Assembly (NCBI RefSeq): GCF_036588685.1
Contig: NC_086374.1
Span: 32,976,886 to 33,040,885, forward strand
DNA: 64,000 nucleotides
Direction of reading: 5' to 3'
DNA from: Mytilus trossulus
Taxonomy: Eukaryota > Mollusca > Bivalvia > Mytilida > Mytilidae
In this document: positions 35,401 to 44,892 of the stretch, one piece after another
Numbering within the stretch: the stretch's first letter is position 1
Layout of the letters: every line of letters begins with the position of its first letter
Position numbers and translations under genes: made by a program
The notes under the pieces: generated by a model
What the model was told of the DNA's origin: nothing
The model's input: the letters and a program-made list of their open reading frames with translations, nothing else
The model's database searches: none

Positions 35401-36944
35401 TTACCTGTAAAGTTCACATCCAGAGAGCAGTCTCCAATAGATTCATCTGCAGACATGGAAGACGTCAATACCCTTTGTAGAGACTTCCCTGACTTCGGCA
35501 CCATTTGAACATTGAGGCTAGCTGAGGGATCTGATTGACGTTTAACCTTCTGGTCCCTTGAACTATTCTGTTCATTATTTGATGGAGGAGACCATTGTTT
35601 CTGTTCCCTGTTTCTACTGACTTGTTCCCTGTCTCTCTGAACTGGTTCTCTATTTTCTACTCCTCTGTATGCAGATCTAGGAGATTCTACTCTGATCTGA
35701 ACGTTTGTTGGAGACACGGCTTTCATGGCTTGAGGTCGGTTATTATGCTCCATATCAGAGGGTGATCTATCATTCTCAATTTGTTTCTCTTTAAACCTAT
35801 TATACACCTCTCGCTCAGACATATTGTTCTGTTCAATGGATCTGAGTATACGATTAGAAGTGGCATCAGATTTAAAACCACCATCAGTATCATCATGATT
35901 GAGACCATGGTCTTCTTTGCTAACTGAACCTGATTTAGACTTAGGACGTTTCAATAGGTTGAGGAATGACTGTCTGACTTTGCCACGAGAAAATTGTTGA
36001 TTAGATCCTGTTTCCGAGTCCCTGCTCATCTGGCTACTTAGACTTGTTTTTGAACCTCTCTCTTTTCGTTGTTTTCTTGACATACGAGGTGACATTCTCC
36101 TAAAAAAGTTGCTGATACTACCACTTATTGTTCTTTTATGAGGAGTTAATTTATTACTATCCATTCCATCACGTGATGGTACAGAATTTGATCTCTCTGC
36201 CCTAATACCAATGTTTTGTGGTTCAGAAGCATAACGTTCATCGACAATGTTATCAGCACGCTGTTTGATTTCCGTAGAATAATTATCACGAATTGCATGG
36301 CGATAGCTTATTGTTCTATCATTTTCCTCCTTAGGTAAAACCTGTTTGGGCAGACTCCTTTGTTTATTCATTGGTACTCGACCATTGGGAGCACCATTTT
36401 TCACAGCCCCACTATTTCTCTTTGGTGCATCATTTACAAATTGCCCATCTACATTCTCCTTTTCTGGAGAGGAATATTCCTTGACAATCATCTCGGACAT
36501 CTCTCTGATACGAGATTGATAATCTGTACTGTTATTGGCCATTTCGTTCTTATCTTCACCTGATAATGTTTGAACTTCGTAAGAATTCGAGCGTCTTACT
36601 GTCACAACTGAATCATAAGTAACATGTTTTGGACTTAATTTTCTAGTTAATGGACTTTTTGATCTACACCTATTAGATTTCAGACTAGAAATAGTAGGTG
36701 CAGGACTAGTTGACCTACTTGTTGACCTACTTCTGTCGCGTCTCTCAAGGGTTGTTACTGCACTGAAACTTGTTCTATATGGTTGAGGAACCCTATTTAT
36801 AATTTCGTCCTGCTCAAACTCTGAATCAAAGGTTAATGAATTTTGTCTTGCTGGACTTTTTCCACGTGTTATATGATCGGCTATAATATGAGTGTCTTTG
36901 TTTTGTCTTCTGTCTAAAACAGACTGAGGAGACAGGGTGTCCAT
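14262..36944 (-). CDS. DLGAP: DLGAP/SAPAP/GKAP-family scaffold protein, seven coding exons
   Basis: Disks large-associated protein. In vertebrates this family links DLG/PSD-95 GK domains to Shank at synapses and cell cortex. Coding exons: 36944-35405, 22003-21420, 19549-19444, 17085-16994, 16747-16601, 15128-15059 and 14449-14262, 2727 nt (908 aa plus TGA). Junction phases all match (1, 0, 1, 0, 0, 1). Residues ~709-825 carry the GKAP domain: DGEYYLNVTKTEA, LCRQIEADL, SGKIRAAVGKANLLVNQKF, KQFEDLCYEH and KWEDLQGFWEMIKIQV with TELELIRQNGW. The N-terminal ~700 residues are Ser/Arg/Pro-rich and look disordered, with many SP sites. RRSNSYE (~117-123) resembles the R-x-x-S-Y GK-binding repeats (inference). 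Vertebrate members end in a Shank-binding -TRL. This one ends VEIYIADK, so that PDZ ligand is absent from this exon. Which of the vertebrate paralogues is closest cannot be said. Confidence 0.93.
14450..15058 (-). other. DLGAP intron 6, with decayed copies of exon 6 sequence
   Basis: Non-coding. GTTACATTTGGTGTACTG occurs at 14951 and again at 15006 (55 bp apart), and GGTGTACTGGCATTAC recurs in exon 6 58 bp further. This forms a short degenerate tandem array that spans the exon boundary. Confidence 0.6.
15059..15128 (-). CDS. DLGAP: DLGAP coding exon 6 (70 nt)
   Basis: A short exon, acceptor TTTTTTTCAG, donor GTAAGTCTTT. Encodes SRESSISSSPKSVSN and ASTPAGTP. The phases (0 in, 1 out) fit its neighbours. 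Its 3' part has two degenerate tandem copies in the following intron (near 15006 and 14951). Confidence 0.85.
15129..15943 (-). other. DLGAP intron 5, first part
   Basis: Non-coding AT-rich sequence between exon 6 and the repeat cluster at 15.9 kb. Nothing notable. Confidence 0.5.
15944..16062 (+). mobile_element. CATACCACATCTTC-type short element (partial)
   Basis: Holds CAGTATGGGTTTTTCTCATT, GTTGGAGGCTATAAAG, TAGCTGTCTGATTGGCAATC and ATACCACACCTTCTT. Same family as 2069-2247, in antisense to the host gene. Confidence 0.65.
16212..16473. mobile_element. MITE with ~45-bp imperfect terminal inverted repeats
   Basis: The left end TTCCTGAGGCCACACTTAAA ... GGTTTGCCCAAACCCTACC is inverted at the right end as GGTAGGTAGCGTTTGGGCAAAC ... 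TTATTATGGCCTGAGGTACT. The interior is A/T-rich with no frame. Lies in DLGAP intron 5, 130 bp from exon 5. Superfamily not determined. Confidence 0.8.
16601..16747 (-). CDS. DLGAP: DLGAP coding exon 5
   Basis: 147 nt (49 codons, phase 0 both ends), acceptor TACTTTCAG, donor GTAAGTGTAG. Encodes PTVDGKLLKWEDLQGFWEM then IKIQVDNVEEMFTELELIRQ and NGWKELCMH, matching the DL-GFWD-L-IQ-ED---KF-EL pattern of the family. Confidence 0.95.
16994..17085 (-). CDS. DLGAP: DLGAP coding exon 4
   Basis: 92 nt, acceptor GTTTTTCAG, donor GTAAGATT. Encodes SGKIRAAVGKANLLVNQKF and KQFEDLCYEHM, the most conserved helix of the GKAP domain (family pattern GKIR-AVG-A-LL-QKF-QF). Confidence 0.95.
17086..19443 (-). other. 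DLGAP intron 3
   Basis: 2.36-kb intron. Holds the element at 17893 and a fragment at 17290-17375 (AGCAGTGGTATGCTTTCC, AATGAGACAGCTATCCACC), which is repeated near 47117 and belongs to a related family. Otherwise non-coding. Confidence 0.7.
17893..18087 (-). mobile_element. CATACCACATCTTC-type element, A subtype
   Basis: Read on plus: GATATAGGAAGATGTGGGAT, GTGCCAATGAGACAACTCTC, ACCATTAGGTCATTGTACGG, CCTTCAACATGGAGCC, TAAAGGGCCCCAAAATTACT, AAACGGGAAAACCAAC. Same order at 46857-47065 and 31772-31946, inverted at 35160-35388 and 49970-50130. Confidence 0.75.
19444..19549 (-). CDS. DLGAP: DLGAP coding exon 3 (start of GKAP domain)
   Basis: 106 nt between ATGTTTTGCAG and GTATGTAAT. Encodes DGEYYLNVTKTEA then VHLVSLCRQIEADL and YCQDIPED. 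It matches the family's D-G-x-x-[FY]-L ... R-x-I/M-E pattern that begins the C-terminal GKAP domain. Confidence 0.92.
19550..20402 (-). other. DLGAP intron 2, first part
   Basis: Non-coding, AT-rich, no structure noted. Confidence 0.5.
20403..21345 (-). mobile_element. Inverted copy of the ~500-bp-module bivalve repeat
   Basis: Starts AGAGGCTCTCAAGAGCCTGA (inverse of the 8.9-kb end) and runs through TTTCAAAGGAGAAGATTTTT, GGGCAATAACTCCTTAAGGG, TCTGAAAATTTCAGGGCAGA and AGAGGAGAAGAATTTTGTAA. Two modules, 5'-truncated relative to 7703-8974. It sits in the intron directly after DLGAP exon 2. Confidence 0.75.
21346..21384 (+). mobile_element. Terminal fragment of a CATACCACATCTTC element joined to the larger repeat
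   Basis: ATTCATACCACATCTTCCTA TATCTACTT follows without a gap from the end of the 20403-21345 repeat (CTATCTATAATA). Only the last ~30 bp of the short element remain. It ends 36 bp before the DLGAP exon 2 donor. Confidence 0.55.
21420..22003 (-). CDS. DLGAP: DLGAP coding exon 2
   Basis: 584 nt, acceptor TTTTATTTCAG and donor GTAAGTATAA, phase 1 in and 0 out. Encodes residues 514-708: Ser-rich linker with STQDN, YGRYSQYSAY, SSSSSLGSNPMSPEMAK and GDPKL at its end. No folded domain is visible. It connects the long N-terminal region to the GKAP domain. Confidence 0.9.
26315..26505. repeat. ~64-bp tandem repeat (three copies) with a poly-G tract
   Basis: CACTCATGTTAGAGATATGG, then G-rich spacer, then GTATCGACCTGAACACACCA, repeated three times. 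In the first copy the spacer has become G9-A-G25 (26338-26372). In the others it is GGGGGAG and GTGGAG. The third copy is slightly diverged. Confidence 0.9.
28940..29190. repeat. Bivalve repeat, same family as 10198-10475
   Basis: Contains CATAACTCTGCACAAAATCA, TTGATCTGTAACTTGATTAA, AAATCAACATCTTCAAGCAT, GGATGGACAGACAGACAGAC and TCCACTTTGTTGGTAGGGG. The GACA/GACAGACA end followed by a GGGGACT tail is typical of this family as I recall it. Confidence 0.6.
30606..30631. repeat. (TA)n microsatellite
   Basis: An uninterrupted run of alternating TA, followed 20 bp on by a T-tract. Simple sequence. Confidence 0.9.
31556..32134. repeat. ~56-bp tandem repeat, about eight copies, split by an element
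   Basis: Unit blocks: ATAGTCCAATTTCATGTTTT, AAGTTCTACAAGACATACCT, ATAGAGGTTTGAAG. The last three copies are spaced exactly 56 bp (31993, 32049, 32105) and nearly identical. Four more diverged copies precede the element at 31772-31946. Confidence 0.85.
31772..31946 (-). mobile_element. CATACCACATCTTC-type element, A subtype, inside a tandem array
   Basis: GATATAGGAAGATGTGGTAT, GTGCCAATGAGACAACTCTC, ATTTATAAAAGTAAACCATT, AGCAAGCTATAAAGGACCCC and AACCATTCAAATGGGA, flanked on both sides by units of the 56-bp array. Part of the middle is shorter than in the 46857 copy. Confidence 0.75.
32135..35159 (-). other. DLGAP intron 1, distal part near exon 1
   Basis: AT-rich, non-coding. A short (TA)n run near 33113-33130 and a weak fragment resembling the GATATAGGAAGATGTGG element near 32899. 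Nothing else seen. Confidence 0.4.
35160..35388 (+). mobile_element. CATACCACATCTTC-type element next to a splice donor
   Basis: AATTGGTGTTTTAGTTTGAA, TGGTTTTACACTAGTAATTT, GTGAGCCAAGGCTC, TTGGATGGAGAGCTGTCTCA, TTGGCACTCATACCACATCT. It ends about 16 bp before the GTAAGG donor of DLGAP exon 1 (35404), in antisense to the gene. Confidence 0.8.
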
Positions 36945-37019
36945 TGTGTTCTAGCCTGCTGGTCACACTTGTGGACACATTGTTGATGTTTGGTGGTGTA
37001 AGCCATCTTGACTGTTTAT
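35405..37019 (-). CDS. DLGAP: DLGAP exon with start codon, 513 codons plus 5' UTR
   Basis: Acceptor TTTTTCTAG at 37020 is followed by 75 nt of 5' UTR, then ATG at 36944. TAG lies two codons upstream in frame, so this ATG is the first usable one in this exon. It encodes residues 1-513, rich in S, R, P and N. Basic clusters FRRMSPRMSRKQRKERGSK (~281-299) and LLKRPKSKSGS (~330-340) could bind lipid or partners (inference). The donor CTTTACAG/GTAAGG at 35404 leaves phase 1. An upstream non-coding exon must exist but was not located. Confidence 0.92.
36914..37006 (-). promoter_or_regulatory. Upstream ORF overlapping the DLGAP start codon
   Basis: ATG at 37006 in a strong context (AAGATGG) opens a 30-codon frame ending TAG at 36914, overlapping the main ATG (36944) in another frame. 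Such overlapping uORFs commonly reduce main-frame translation. Its use here is inferred from sequence only. Confidence 0.5.
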
Positions 37020-38970
37020 CTAGAAAAATAAAATAAATAAAATAATAATTAAACATATGTTATTGTATGTGACATTACAGTACCTAAAAATTTATACACT
37101 TTGAACCACTCTTGGTGAATAACTAAAATAATATCATCCTGCTTTGTACCTGATAAAGTAACTCCATCTTTGTTTTTTTCTTTTCTTATTTTTTAGTTTC
37201 CACACACAAATATAATATATAAGTTTTAATCTCTGATGCATGCATATGTAGAAATAAACATACATGAAGAGAAGTGAGAAAACCTTGTAAGTTGTGCAAA
37301 CTTTTGTCTCACTCTTTTTCATAATCATTGTTACAACAAAATATGATTAATCTAATCTTACAAGTAGAACTGAGATATAAGCAGACCTCTACAAATATGA
37401 CTCAGAATTTATAAACATTTTCAACTGTCATGCTTCCTATTTATCTCTGTTAACATGATAAGTTATCACCGCTGACAATATCATAGATAGTGAGGGAAAA
37501 AGTAGCTAATATTGACATCAGCTATGATCAGCTATAGTACAAATTGAAAACTCAACATCAAAAGCACAATTGCAAGAGCACCAACTATTTAAAATTAATT
37601 CTATATATGAAAAAAAGTTGTGTCATAAATATGTACATCATATCCATTCTTTTCCTTTTAAACATTGAAAGAAGTCATCTCTTGTACTGTGAGGGCTGCA
37701 AAAATTGTATCATACCTAAAGAATATGGGTTTATTAGAAAGGTTTCTATGCAATGGTCCATTATTAATAACATATTTGGAAGTTTTGTGCTAAAATAAGG
37801 TCATTTGGAAATGAAAACGAGTGTGGAAACAGTATAATAATAAATATTTTCTATTCATTCATCCTTTCATTCCTAATTATCTAACAGTTACATTATTACC
37901 TAAATCTCTATATTGTTAATGCATTTGTCAGCTTATTTCCTTGCGATATGATGTGGGCCATCTGTGCAGTGAGTGTTTTAGTGTTAATGGCCTATGAGAA
38001 ATAAAATAATTTGTCTTCTATTGTTCTTTGTGTTGTGAATTAATGCTATATGTCCTTACTTTTCCATCAAAACAGAATATTAAAATATTGTTGTAACAAA
38101 TCTTACTGATCATTATTTCCCTCCTATAATTAACATGATCTATTGTAACTTGTTTGACACTGCCAACTGGATTATAAACTACCATTGTATTACTGCCCTA
38201 AGCAATGTATGTACAAGAGATGATCATTTGCTTTGTTCTCCACACATTTATGTCAATTTCCCCCCCAAAAAATTATAATTAAATTACTTACATTGTACTT
38301 AGTGATTGTTTAAGTTTGCAGTATCAGAATCCAATTGTTACCGGTAAATAAAAATGAAAAGTTGACATAAAATTTTGGTAATTGTATGAAATCTGCTGGC
38401 AAGTAAAGAGCTGATTATCTTATCAATCATGTATTTCCACTTTTGGTATCTAGCTAAATTTTGCTCTGAATGACCTTACATCTGCTCCAATCAATTTTCT
38501 ATGATCAAACTTTTTAATTGTGATGTCAAATTTTACAGGAACTTGTGTGATTTTACATAGGCGGACAAATTTGCATACAAGTGTAAATACATCTATTGTC
38601 TTCTAACTTGTTATCCTAATTTACCACCTGTCATTATAACCAACCAGGTATATCTAACAAATTGTTTCATCTACTCATGTTGTAAAACCATCTTTTAATG
38701 GACGACTAAAAAGCTTGATCTTAATGAAAAATCTAATTTCAAAAAGATCTAATGCAGAAAAGCTTGTGGGAGTAACAAACAAACTAATTTGAATTAAACA
38801 AAAAGATGTCTCCAAACAGATATATTATAACCAGAATATCCCCTCCCCTCCTTCAAGAGGGAGCTGTTATTAAAACAATTATAACAACAGAAAATAACCT
38901 AATTTCAAGACCTGAATTGTTGGCCTCTGCACATAAGTTAATAGTAGGGTGGCAAAAGTTTAAGACTGGT
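37020..38970. other. Upstream flank or 5' intron of DLGAP
   Basis: No exon supported. The acceptor at 37020 implies an intron begins somewhere upstream, so much of 37-57 kb may be transcribed intron. Frames at 37134, 37544 and 38806 are unremarkable. Confidence 0.4.
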
Positions 38971-39605
38971 GAGAACATGAGGTTAAGGTCAGTGATGCAA
39001 CACTAGTTAGACTGGTGAGAACATGAAGTTAAAGTCAGTGAGGTAACACTAGTAAGACATAAGTGAGAACATGAGGTTAAGGTCAGTGAGGTAACACTAG
39101 TTAGACTGGTGAGAACATGAGGTTAAGGTCAGTGAGGTAACACTAGTAAGACTTAAGTGAGAACATGAGGTTAAGGTCAGTGAGGTAACACTAGTAAGAC
39201 TTAAGTGAGAACATGAGGTTAAGGTCAGTGAGGTAATACTAGTAAGACTGGTGAGAACATGAGGTTAAGGTCAGTGAGGTAACACTAGTAAGACTTAAGT
39301 GAGAACATGAGGTTAAGGTCAGTGAAGTAACACCAGTAAACTAGTGAGAATATGAGGTTAAGGTCAGTGAGGTAACACTAGTAAACTAGTGAGAACATGA
39401 GGTTAAGGTCAGTGAAGTAACACCAGTAAACTAGTAAGAACATGAGGTTAAGGTCAGTGAGGTAACACTAGTAAACTAGTGAGAACATGAGGTTAAGGTC
39501 AGTGAGGTAACACTAGTAAACTAGTGAGAACATGAGGTTAAGGTCAGTGAAGTAACACCAGTAAACTAGTGAGAACATGAGGTTAAGGTCAGTGAAGGAA
39601 TATAG
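38971..39605. repeat. Satellite array, ~14 copies of a 43-48-bp unit
   Basis: Core GAGAACATGAGGTTAAGGTC + AGTGAGGTAACACTAGTAAG, with three tail subtypes: ACTGGT (46 bp), ACTTAAGT (48 bp) and AAACTAGT (43 bp). In the right half, GAAGTAACACCAG and GAGGTAACACTAG variants partly alternate, a dimer-like higher-order order. Each unit carries TTAAGGTCA or a close variant. Confidence 0.95.
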
Positions 39606-42600
39606 TAAGATTGGTGAGTCTATAGTCTATAGTTATCAAAGGTACCACCAGACTTATAATTTGATACTACAGAAGCATGACAATGCATCTACATAAGACA
39701 TAAAAGTGATGTCAGATCAAATTAGTTTCAAAGCCAAAAAGTACAAAGTTGGTGATAATTAATGGTGGTCCCAAATTTTCAAAATGTTGTGCCAAATACA
39801 GCTTAGGTAATCTAAGCCTGGTTCTATCCTTGGGGATGAAACATCCCCCAGCGGTGGCATCGACCCAGGTGTAAATATTTATCATCATTTACAATACTGG
39901 TGAGGGTTCCTTCCCCTGAATTTTAAACATTACTACCATGACTACAGAGATAATATTGAAGTATTACATAACTTGTAACATATTGCATTATTATATGTGA
40001 TCTACAAATCAATCTTCTCAATTATTCATACTTACAAACAAGGTGTGGTTCTTAAACAAATTTAGTCATTCAACAGTAAATTCGCAAATTAAGTATTAAA
40101 CACTTTTACTCCAAATTCTGTTAAACAAAATCATTGGTTCTAATAAAATCTACTTTGAGTGTAAGATTTTGTTTTTTTCTTATCTTAACATAAATCAGCA
40201 ATGACTGTATCTATCAATTACTTTTGTAACATTCCTTATCAAATGCATCAGGCTATCAATTTGGGGGGAAATTATGATGCATAGTCACAAATGTTAAAAG
40301 TTTTTTTTAACCATTTAGAATTTTAAAAATACTCTCTAAAAGTAATAACTATGACAACTGTTCACTAACCTCATGTTTAATATTGTACATTAAATCCTTG
40401 CACAGAAAAATCCTGCATTATCCATATACTACACATATATACATAGCAAGGCGACTGTCTCATTGAAAAAATATCATTAGCAATTCATAAACCACAAAGC
40501 CAATGTCAACAAAAGAACACTACAAAGGACCTGTTATGCCCTGTCTAAAGGATTAGGAAATTTAACAAAAGACTGAATATTTCATACATTCCATACTAAT
40601 GTTTGAGTTCTTAAAATATAGGTGTACTTTTCATTAAATCACCAATATGTCAATTTCTACATGATAATGTTTGTGTATTTTAATGTTCATCCTTCATTTC
40701 ACAGCTGACATCTAAAATTTATTTTGAGTCAGCATATTTTCTTAATCGTGACTAACAAATTGTTACTTTCTTTTTTAATATAATCTTGTTTTGAAATCAA
40801 GGGGAGAAAGGGAGAAAAAATGTACATTAAGCAATCTTTACCCAGAAACAACAACAAAACAAAAGTGTACTCTGAAATGTCTGGCCTGCTTTACTGACCT
40901 TGATTTATTATTTTATGAAAGTCTTAAATGTAAGTATCACACACAAAAAATCAAGTGAAACTGTGAGCTACTGCTGACTGATGATACCCTCACCACAATA
41001 CTTGACCGTAAACAGGAAAGTTGTTGAGTAAATTGAATCTTAAAACGCATCGCACCATAATGCTGACTTATAAACCTTGACACCAAATTTCAGGAATCCT
41101 TGTAATGTAGTTCCTGAGAAAAATGTGCAAAAATATTCATGGGATGGATGGATGGATGGACTGGCGGATGGATGGTTGGACAGACAGACATATGTAAAGC
41201 AGTAGTCCACCCCTGTTTTAAAAAATTGGGGGATGGACTGACCAATGGACTGACTGACAGAGGTTATACAGTAGACCCCACTTTTAACAATTGAGGGTAT
41301 AATTAAACAATACTTTTCTTATATTTTTGACATGCAATTTAATTTGCAACTTACAATATCTTCCTAATTTTAACTATCACCTACTATATATTTTCTTTTT
41401 TGACCAGGCAACTTTGAGAGGGCAGCCAAAATAGCAGTTGTTCTAAAACACTTTGAACAAACAGTTTATCTTACAGTAAAAAAACAAGAATGCAGGCATT
41501 GTGCTGCTAAACAAACCCCACTTGTAAATCAAAGCACATGTACTGGAAAACAGGAAGTAGGCATCTAAGACCGATCACAATAGGGCACACACAAAGCAAT
41601 GTTTCTATACCAAAAAATACAGCTAGAATGAAACCTTTTCATTTATCAATGCCAAATTTTTAATTTTCAGACTAAAAATTGATGTTTCAGAAACCTGACA
41701 TTATTTACCATATGAATATATCTTAGAAGCCATTTGTTTAGGGGTAAGTCATAAAAGTTAAGAATCCAAAGACATAGCAAGGAAATTGATGCATGTATGT
41801 GCATGAGACATCATTTAATGAATTTGAACTTTGGTATAATCTTTTAAAATTGATAACCCTGTACGCTTTTTTAGAATAAATCTAACAAAAGTCAAGAAAA
41901 AATATAATGAAAGCAATTTGTTGAAGATGGGATATCATATTAGCACTTATCCTGACCTTCTCATGTATACAATATATATATACGTATCTGAAATGACCAG
42001 TTGCAATTACTTTTAAACAAATATGGAAACTGTGAAGAAAAACTTACTTTTTCCTGTGAGAAAATTTCTTTTGTGAATGACTCCTATTACACTGAATCAG
42101 CAAATGTTTACATTATTACCTATAGATGTGAACACCTGGGTGTGCTGTAAATAATGGATTTTTAATTTTTGAATTATCTACCTTTTCTCTCAACCTTGCT
42201 TAAACAGCTTCTAACAAAATGGAAACAATTGGAAATTGATCATGGTGTGGTGGTAAACTTTAAAGCAAATTTCAAATACGAATATAAGTCAAATTAAGCT
42301 GAACCATATAAAAGTAAATGGTATAATTTTTACAAGTTTCAATTCCCTCAGGCAAATCATAAGGGTGCTCTGATGATAAACAAAACTACACAAATTATGA
42401 AGAAAATTGACTGCATGGCAGACTGTAGTAGGAGAACAAATTTCCTTCATCAAGCTGGCTTATGCTAATGCATTATCAATCCTTTATCATCTTTTTTTTT
42501 TTGGGTGGAGGGGGATTCTATCTTTCGATACTTAAAGTATCCATACTAGTGCATATGTTTCATATTAATCTAAGATCTTTTTTCATAGATTACGTTTTCC

Positions 42601-43362
42601 ACCATTTCATTGCTCTATTTCACATTCAATTTCTCCTCCCCAAGCCATTGTTCTCTCAAAAGTTTTTAATAATGCACAATATGTTCAAGTATAAGTATGT
42701 CAACATTTTACTTCATGCCAATACAGATTCATAACAAAATACCTTAAATATTTGTGATAATAGTACAGACAATTAACTGATAATTAAATCTATATGACCT
42801 CAGGTCAAAACAGTTATCAATATACCATACTGTTCTATATTTGGAAAGGGTGTTTTAAATCTAAATGTTTAAGAAAGTGTTTTCCCTAAATAATGCATTT
42901 TTTCCACAGTACTTTACAGAAATTGTAAACGTAAAAATTTCAAGTCTCCAATTAATATACACAAGTCATTTCTAGCATGAAAATCTTCTGAGGATAATTA
43001 CCACCCCCTGATCAAATTCTTATTGCAAAGTGTAGCATTCCATAAGATAGAGTATAATATAATTAGAATATCCTGATATCCAGCCAAATTCTCATCATCA
43101 AAATAAAAATTCTGTTAAATCTGAGTTTATTTGTCTGTAACCATGCAAGCATTTCCAAAATAATAACTTTAATCAAACCTCAACCACTATCCTCTAAAAA
43201 TTAATGACAATTAGAATCTCTGATAAATACACAGTACCGGGAACTCAAACTGAATGTAATTCTTTATATTACTGATGATCAGTAACTGTCTACTGCCAAA
43301 AACAAACCTCCAATTTCGACTGACTTATACGCGGGTCAAGACAGTTAATCCTCAAAGGAGCA
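39606..43362. other. Non-coding stretch with simple repeats
   Basis: No exon supported. A GGAT-type microsatellite with GACAGACA sits at about 41140-41190 inside a bivalve repeat (40990-41290, ends in repeated 'dggactgac' phrases). A weak relative of the 17290 family lies near 40445. Otherwise AT-rich. Confidence 0.45.
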
Positions 43363-43934
43363 GGTCCGGTAAGGGCTGGGCTGATTTTGGCCTCAAATTT
43401 CAAGTTCATCTAACGAAAGATTTTAGACAATTTTTAAAAACTTAAGTGTCTATTTAAATTGATTCGAATAGTTTATGTTAAAGATTTAAACTGATTTAGT
43501 CATTAAAAACGCTCAAATTCAAACTTAAATATGAAAAATCTATCAAATATATGCCAAAAAATGTCACTTTTTCAGATGTTTTTTTTCAAAAATGAAAGTC
43601 GCCTTATCCGTGTTCATCCTCAACCTGTATATATTACGTATGTATAATCATCAAATACAATACATTTCAATATTATGAATGAACACGAATACGGCCACTT
43701 TCATTTAAGACGGAAACCGTCCAAAAATTTACCTAGAATGCTAAAAATGTGAAGATTTCAGTAATTTAGTATGACTTAATGATGCTAGCACCCGAAATAT
43801 ATGTATTGTATGGTCAAAAACAGCCCATATTTATGTAGCAGAAGCATTCTACTTTCCAATAGATAGCTTAAAAATTACATTTTCACAATTTTGTAAAACT
43901 GCTATATTTTGGGGCCAGAAACGGGTCTTACTGA
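43363..43934. mobile_element. ~570-bp foldback (palindromic) element
   Basis: The ends are inverted: GGTCCGGTAAGGGCTGG ... TTTTGGCCTCAAAT against TTTTGGGGCCAGAAACGGG ... TCTTACTGAATCC. Near the centre a second inverted pair: AAATGAAAGTCGCCTTATCC GTGTTCATCC (43594-43622) against GAATGAACACGAATACGGCC ACTTTCATTT (43677-43706). Both pairs share one centre near 43650, so the whole element folds back. A degenerate transposon without coding capacity. Confidence 0.7.
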
Positions 43935-44840
43935 ATCCAGGAGAGGGGGGGGGGCTCCAGTCATGGTTCAGTGATTCTTTATATAATCAACCAAATTTCT
44001 CCAACGTAAGGGCACCCCCCCCCCCTGGATCCGCCTATGGCAGTAGATTATTTGTTTATATTTCTTAAAGCATCAAACATATAAAAGGAAAAGAAAAGAG
44101 ATGATGTTTTAAAGTTCTGCAGACAAAATCCCAATGAACAGACACTTAACAAAACCAAATGCAAACGAACATAGCTAGTACATATATATATGTGTTGCAG
44201 CTCTTCATCTCAAAGTCACAATGAGGCCTTTATACACATTGGAGCTAAAGATCTCAACTAGTTGAACATACATGATGACCCTTGAAATGGTATTAAGAAG
44301 AAATATTGGCTAAATGTTGTTTATGCTTACATAGATCTGTGTTATAATTGACTTACACAGCTGCATTGATATCAACAAACTCATAACTACCATATTTTTA
44401 TGTCATATTTTGTTCATGGTTTGGACCTAAGAATGTGTACATTGTTTGTAGCCTAATCAATGCAGCTAAATGATCACTGATGTTATGTATAGAGGGGTAA
44501 TTTTGTAGTAAGATGTCTAACCCAGTAAAAATATTTATGAAAATGATATATATGGTAATTAAAGAACAGGACAAAGTTCTGAAGCAAAACAAACAGTTAG
44601 ATAACCTAATAGGCATTACAAGTAATTATGTTAGAACAGGGAAACAATTCTAGCAGACAAAGAAAAGCATTTGTTATTTATGATAAATGAATTGGCCAAA
44701 AGAGAGATGATAAAGCAGCACTCAGAAGAGAAAAAACTCATAAATAAATGTTTATTAATGTGCCAAAGTAAAGATAAATGGAAGATGCTAGAACCATTGT
44801 AAAATTTGGATGGTATGCTGTACATAAGTGCACGAACCAT

Positions 44841-44892
44841 AGATCAATATCCCCTCTAGCAGGCCCTGTGACCTTCAGGCTGATATTGATCT
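44841..44892. repeat. Small inverted repeat
   Basis: AGATCAATATC (44841-44851) and GATATTGATCT (44882-44892) are exact inverses around a 30-nt, GC-richer loop (CTAGCAGGCCCTGTGACC). Confidence 0.7.

Larger units (their letters stand above)
22004..35404 (-). other. DLGAP intron 1 (13.4 kb)
   Basis: Large first coding intron. The phase-1 donor and phase-1 acceptor match directly, so no further coding exon is required, though a phase-neutral cassette exon cannot be excluded. Frames within it (25348-25704, 25749-25988, 26569-26838, 30679-31008, 32758-33033) have no family resemblance. Repeats inside are listed separately. Confidence 0.7.

Noticed and set aside
35723..35908. Secondary minus-strand frame within DLGAP exon 1
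   Set aside because: Shadow of the supported frame; no independent evidence.
38971..39605. Regular array considered as CRISPR
   Set aside because: The units are wholly repetitive with no unique spacers, and the genome is animal. It is a satellite.
43921..44040. G-run and C-run pair with TGGATCCGCC considered as part of the foldback element
   Set aside because: Lies outside the symmetric boundaries; probably a separate low-complexity or repeat remnant.
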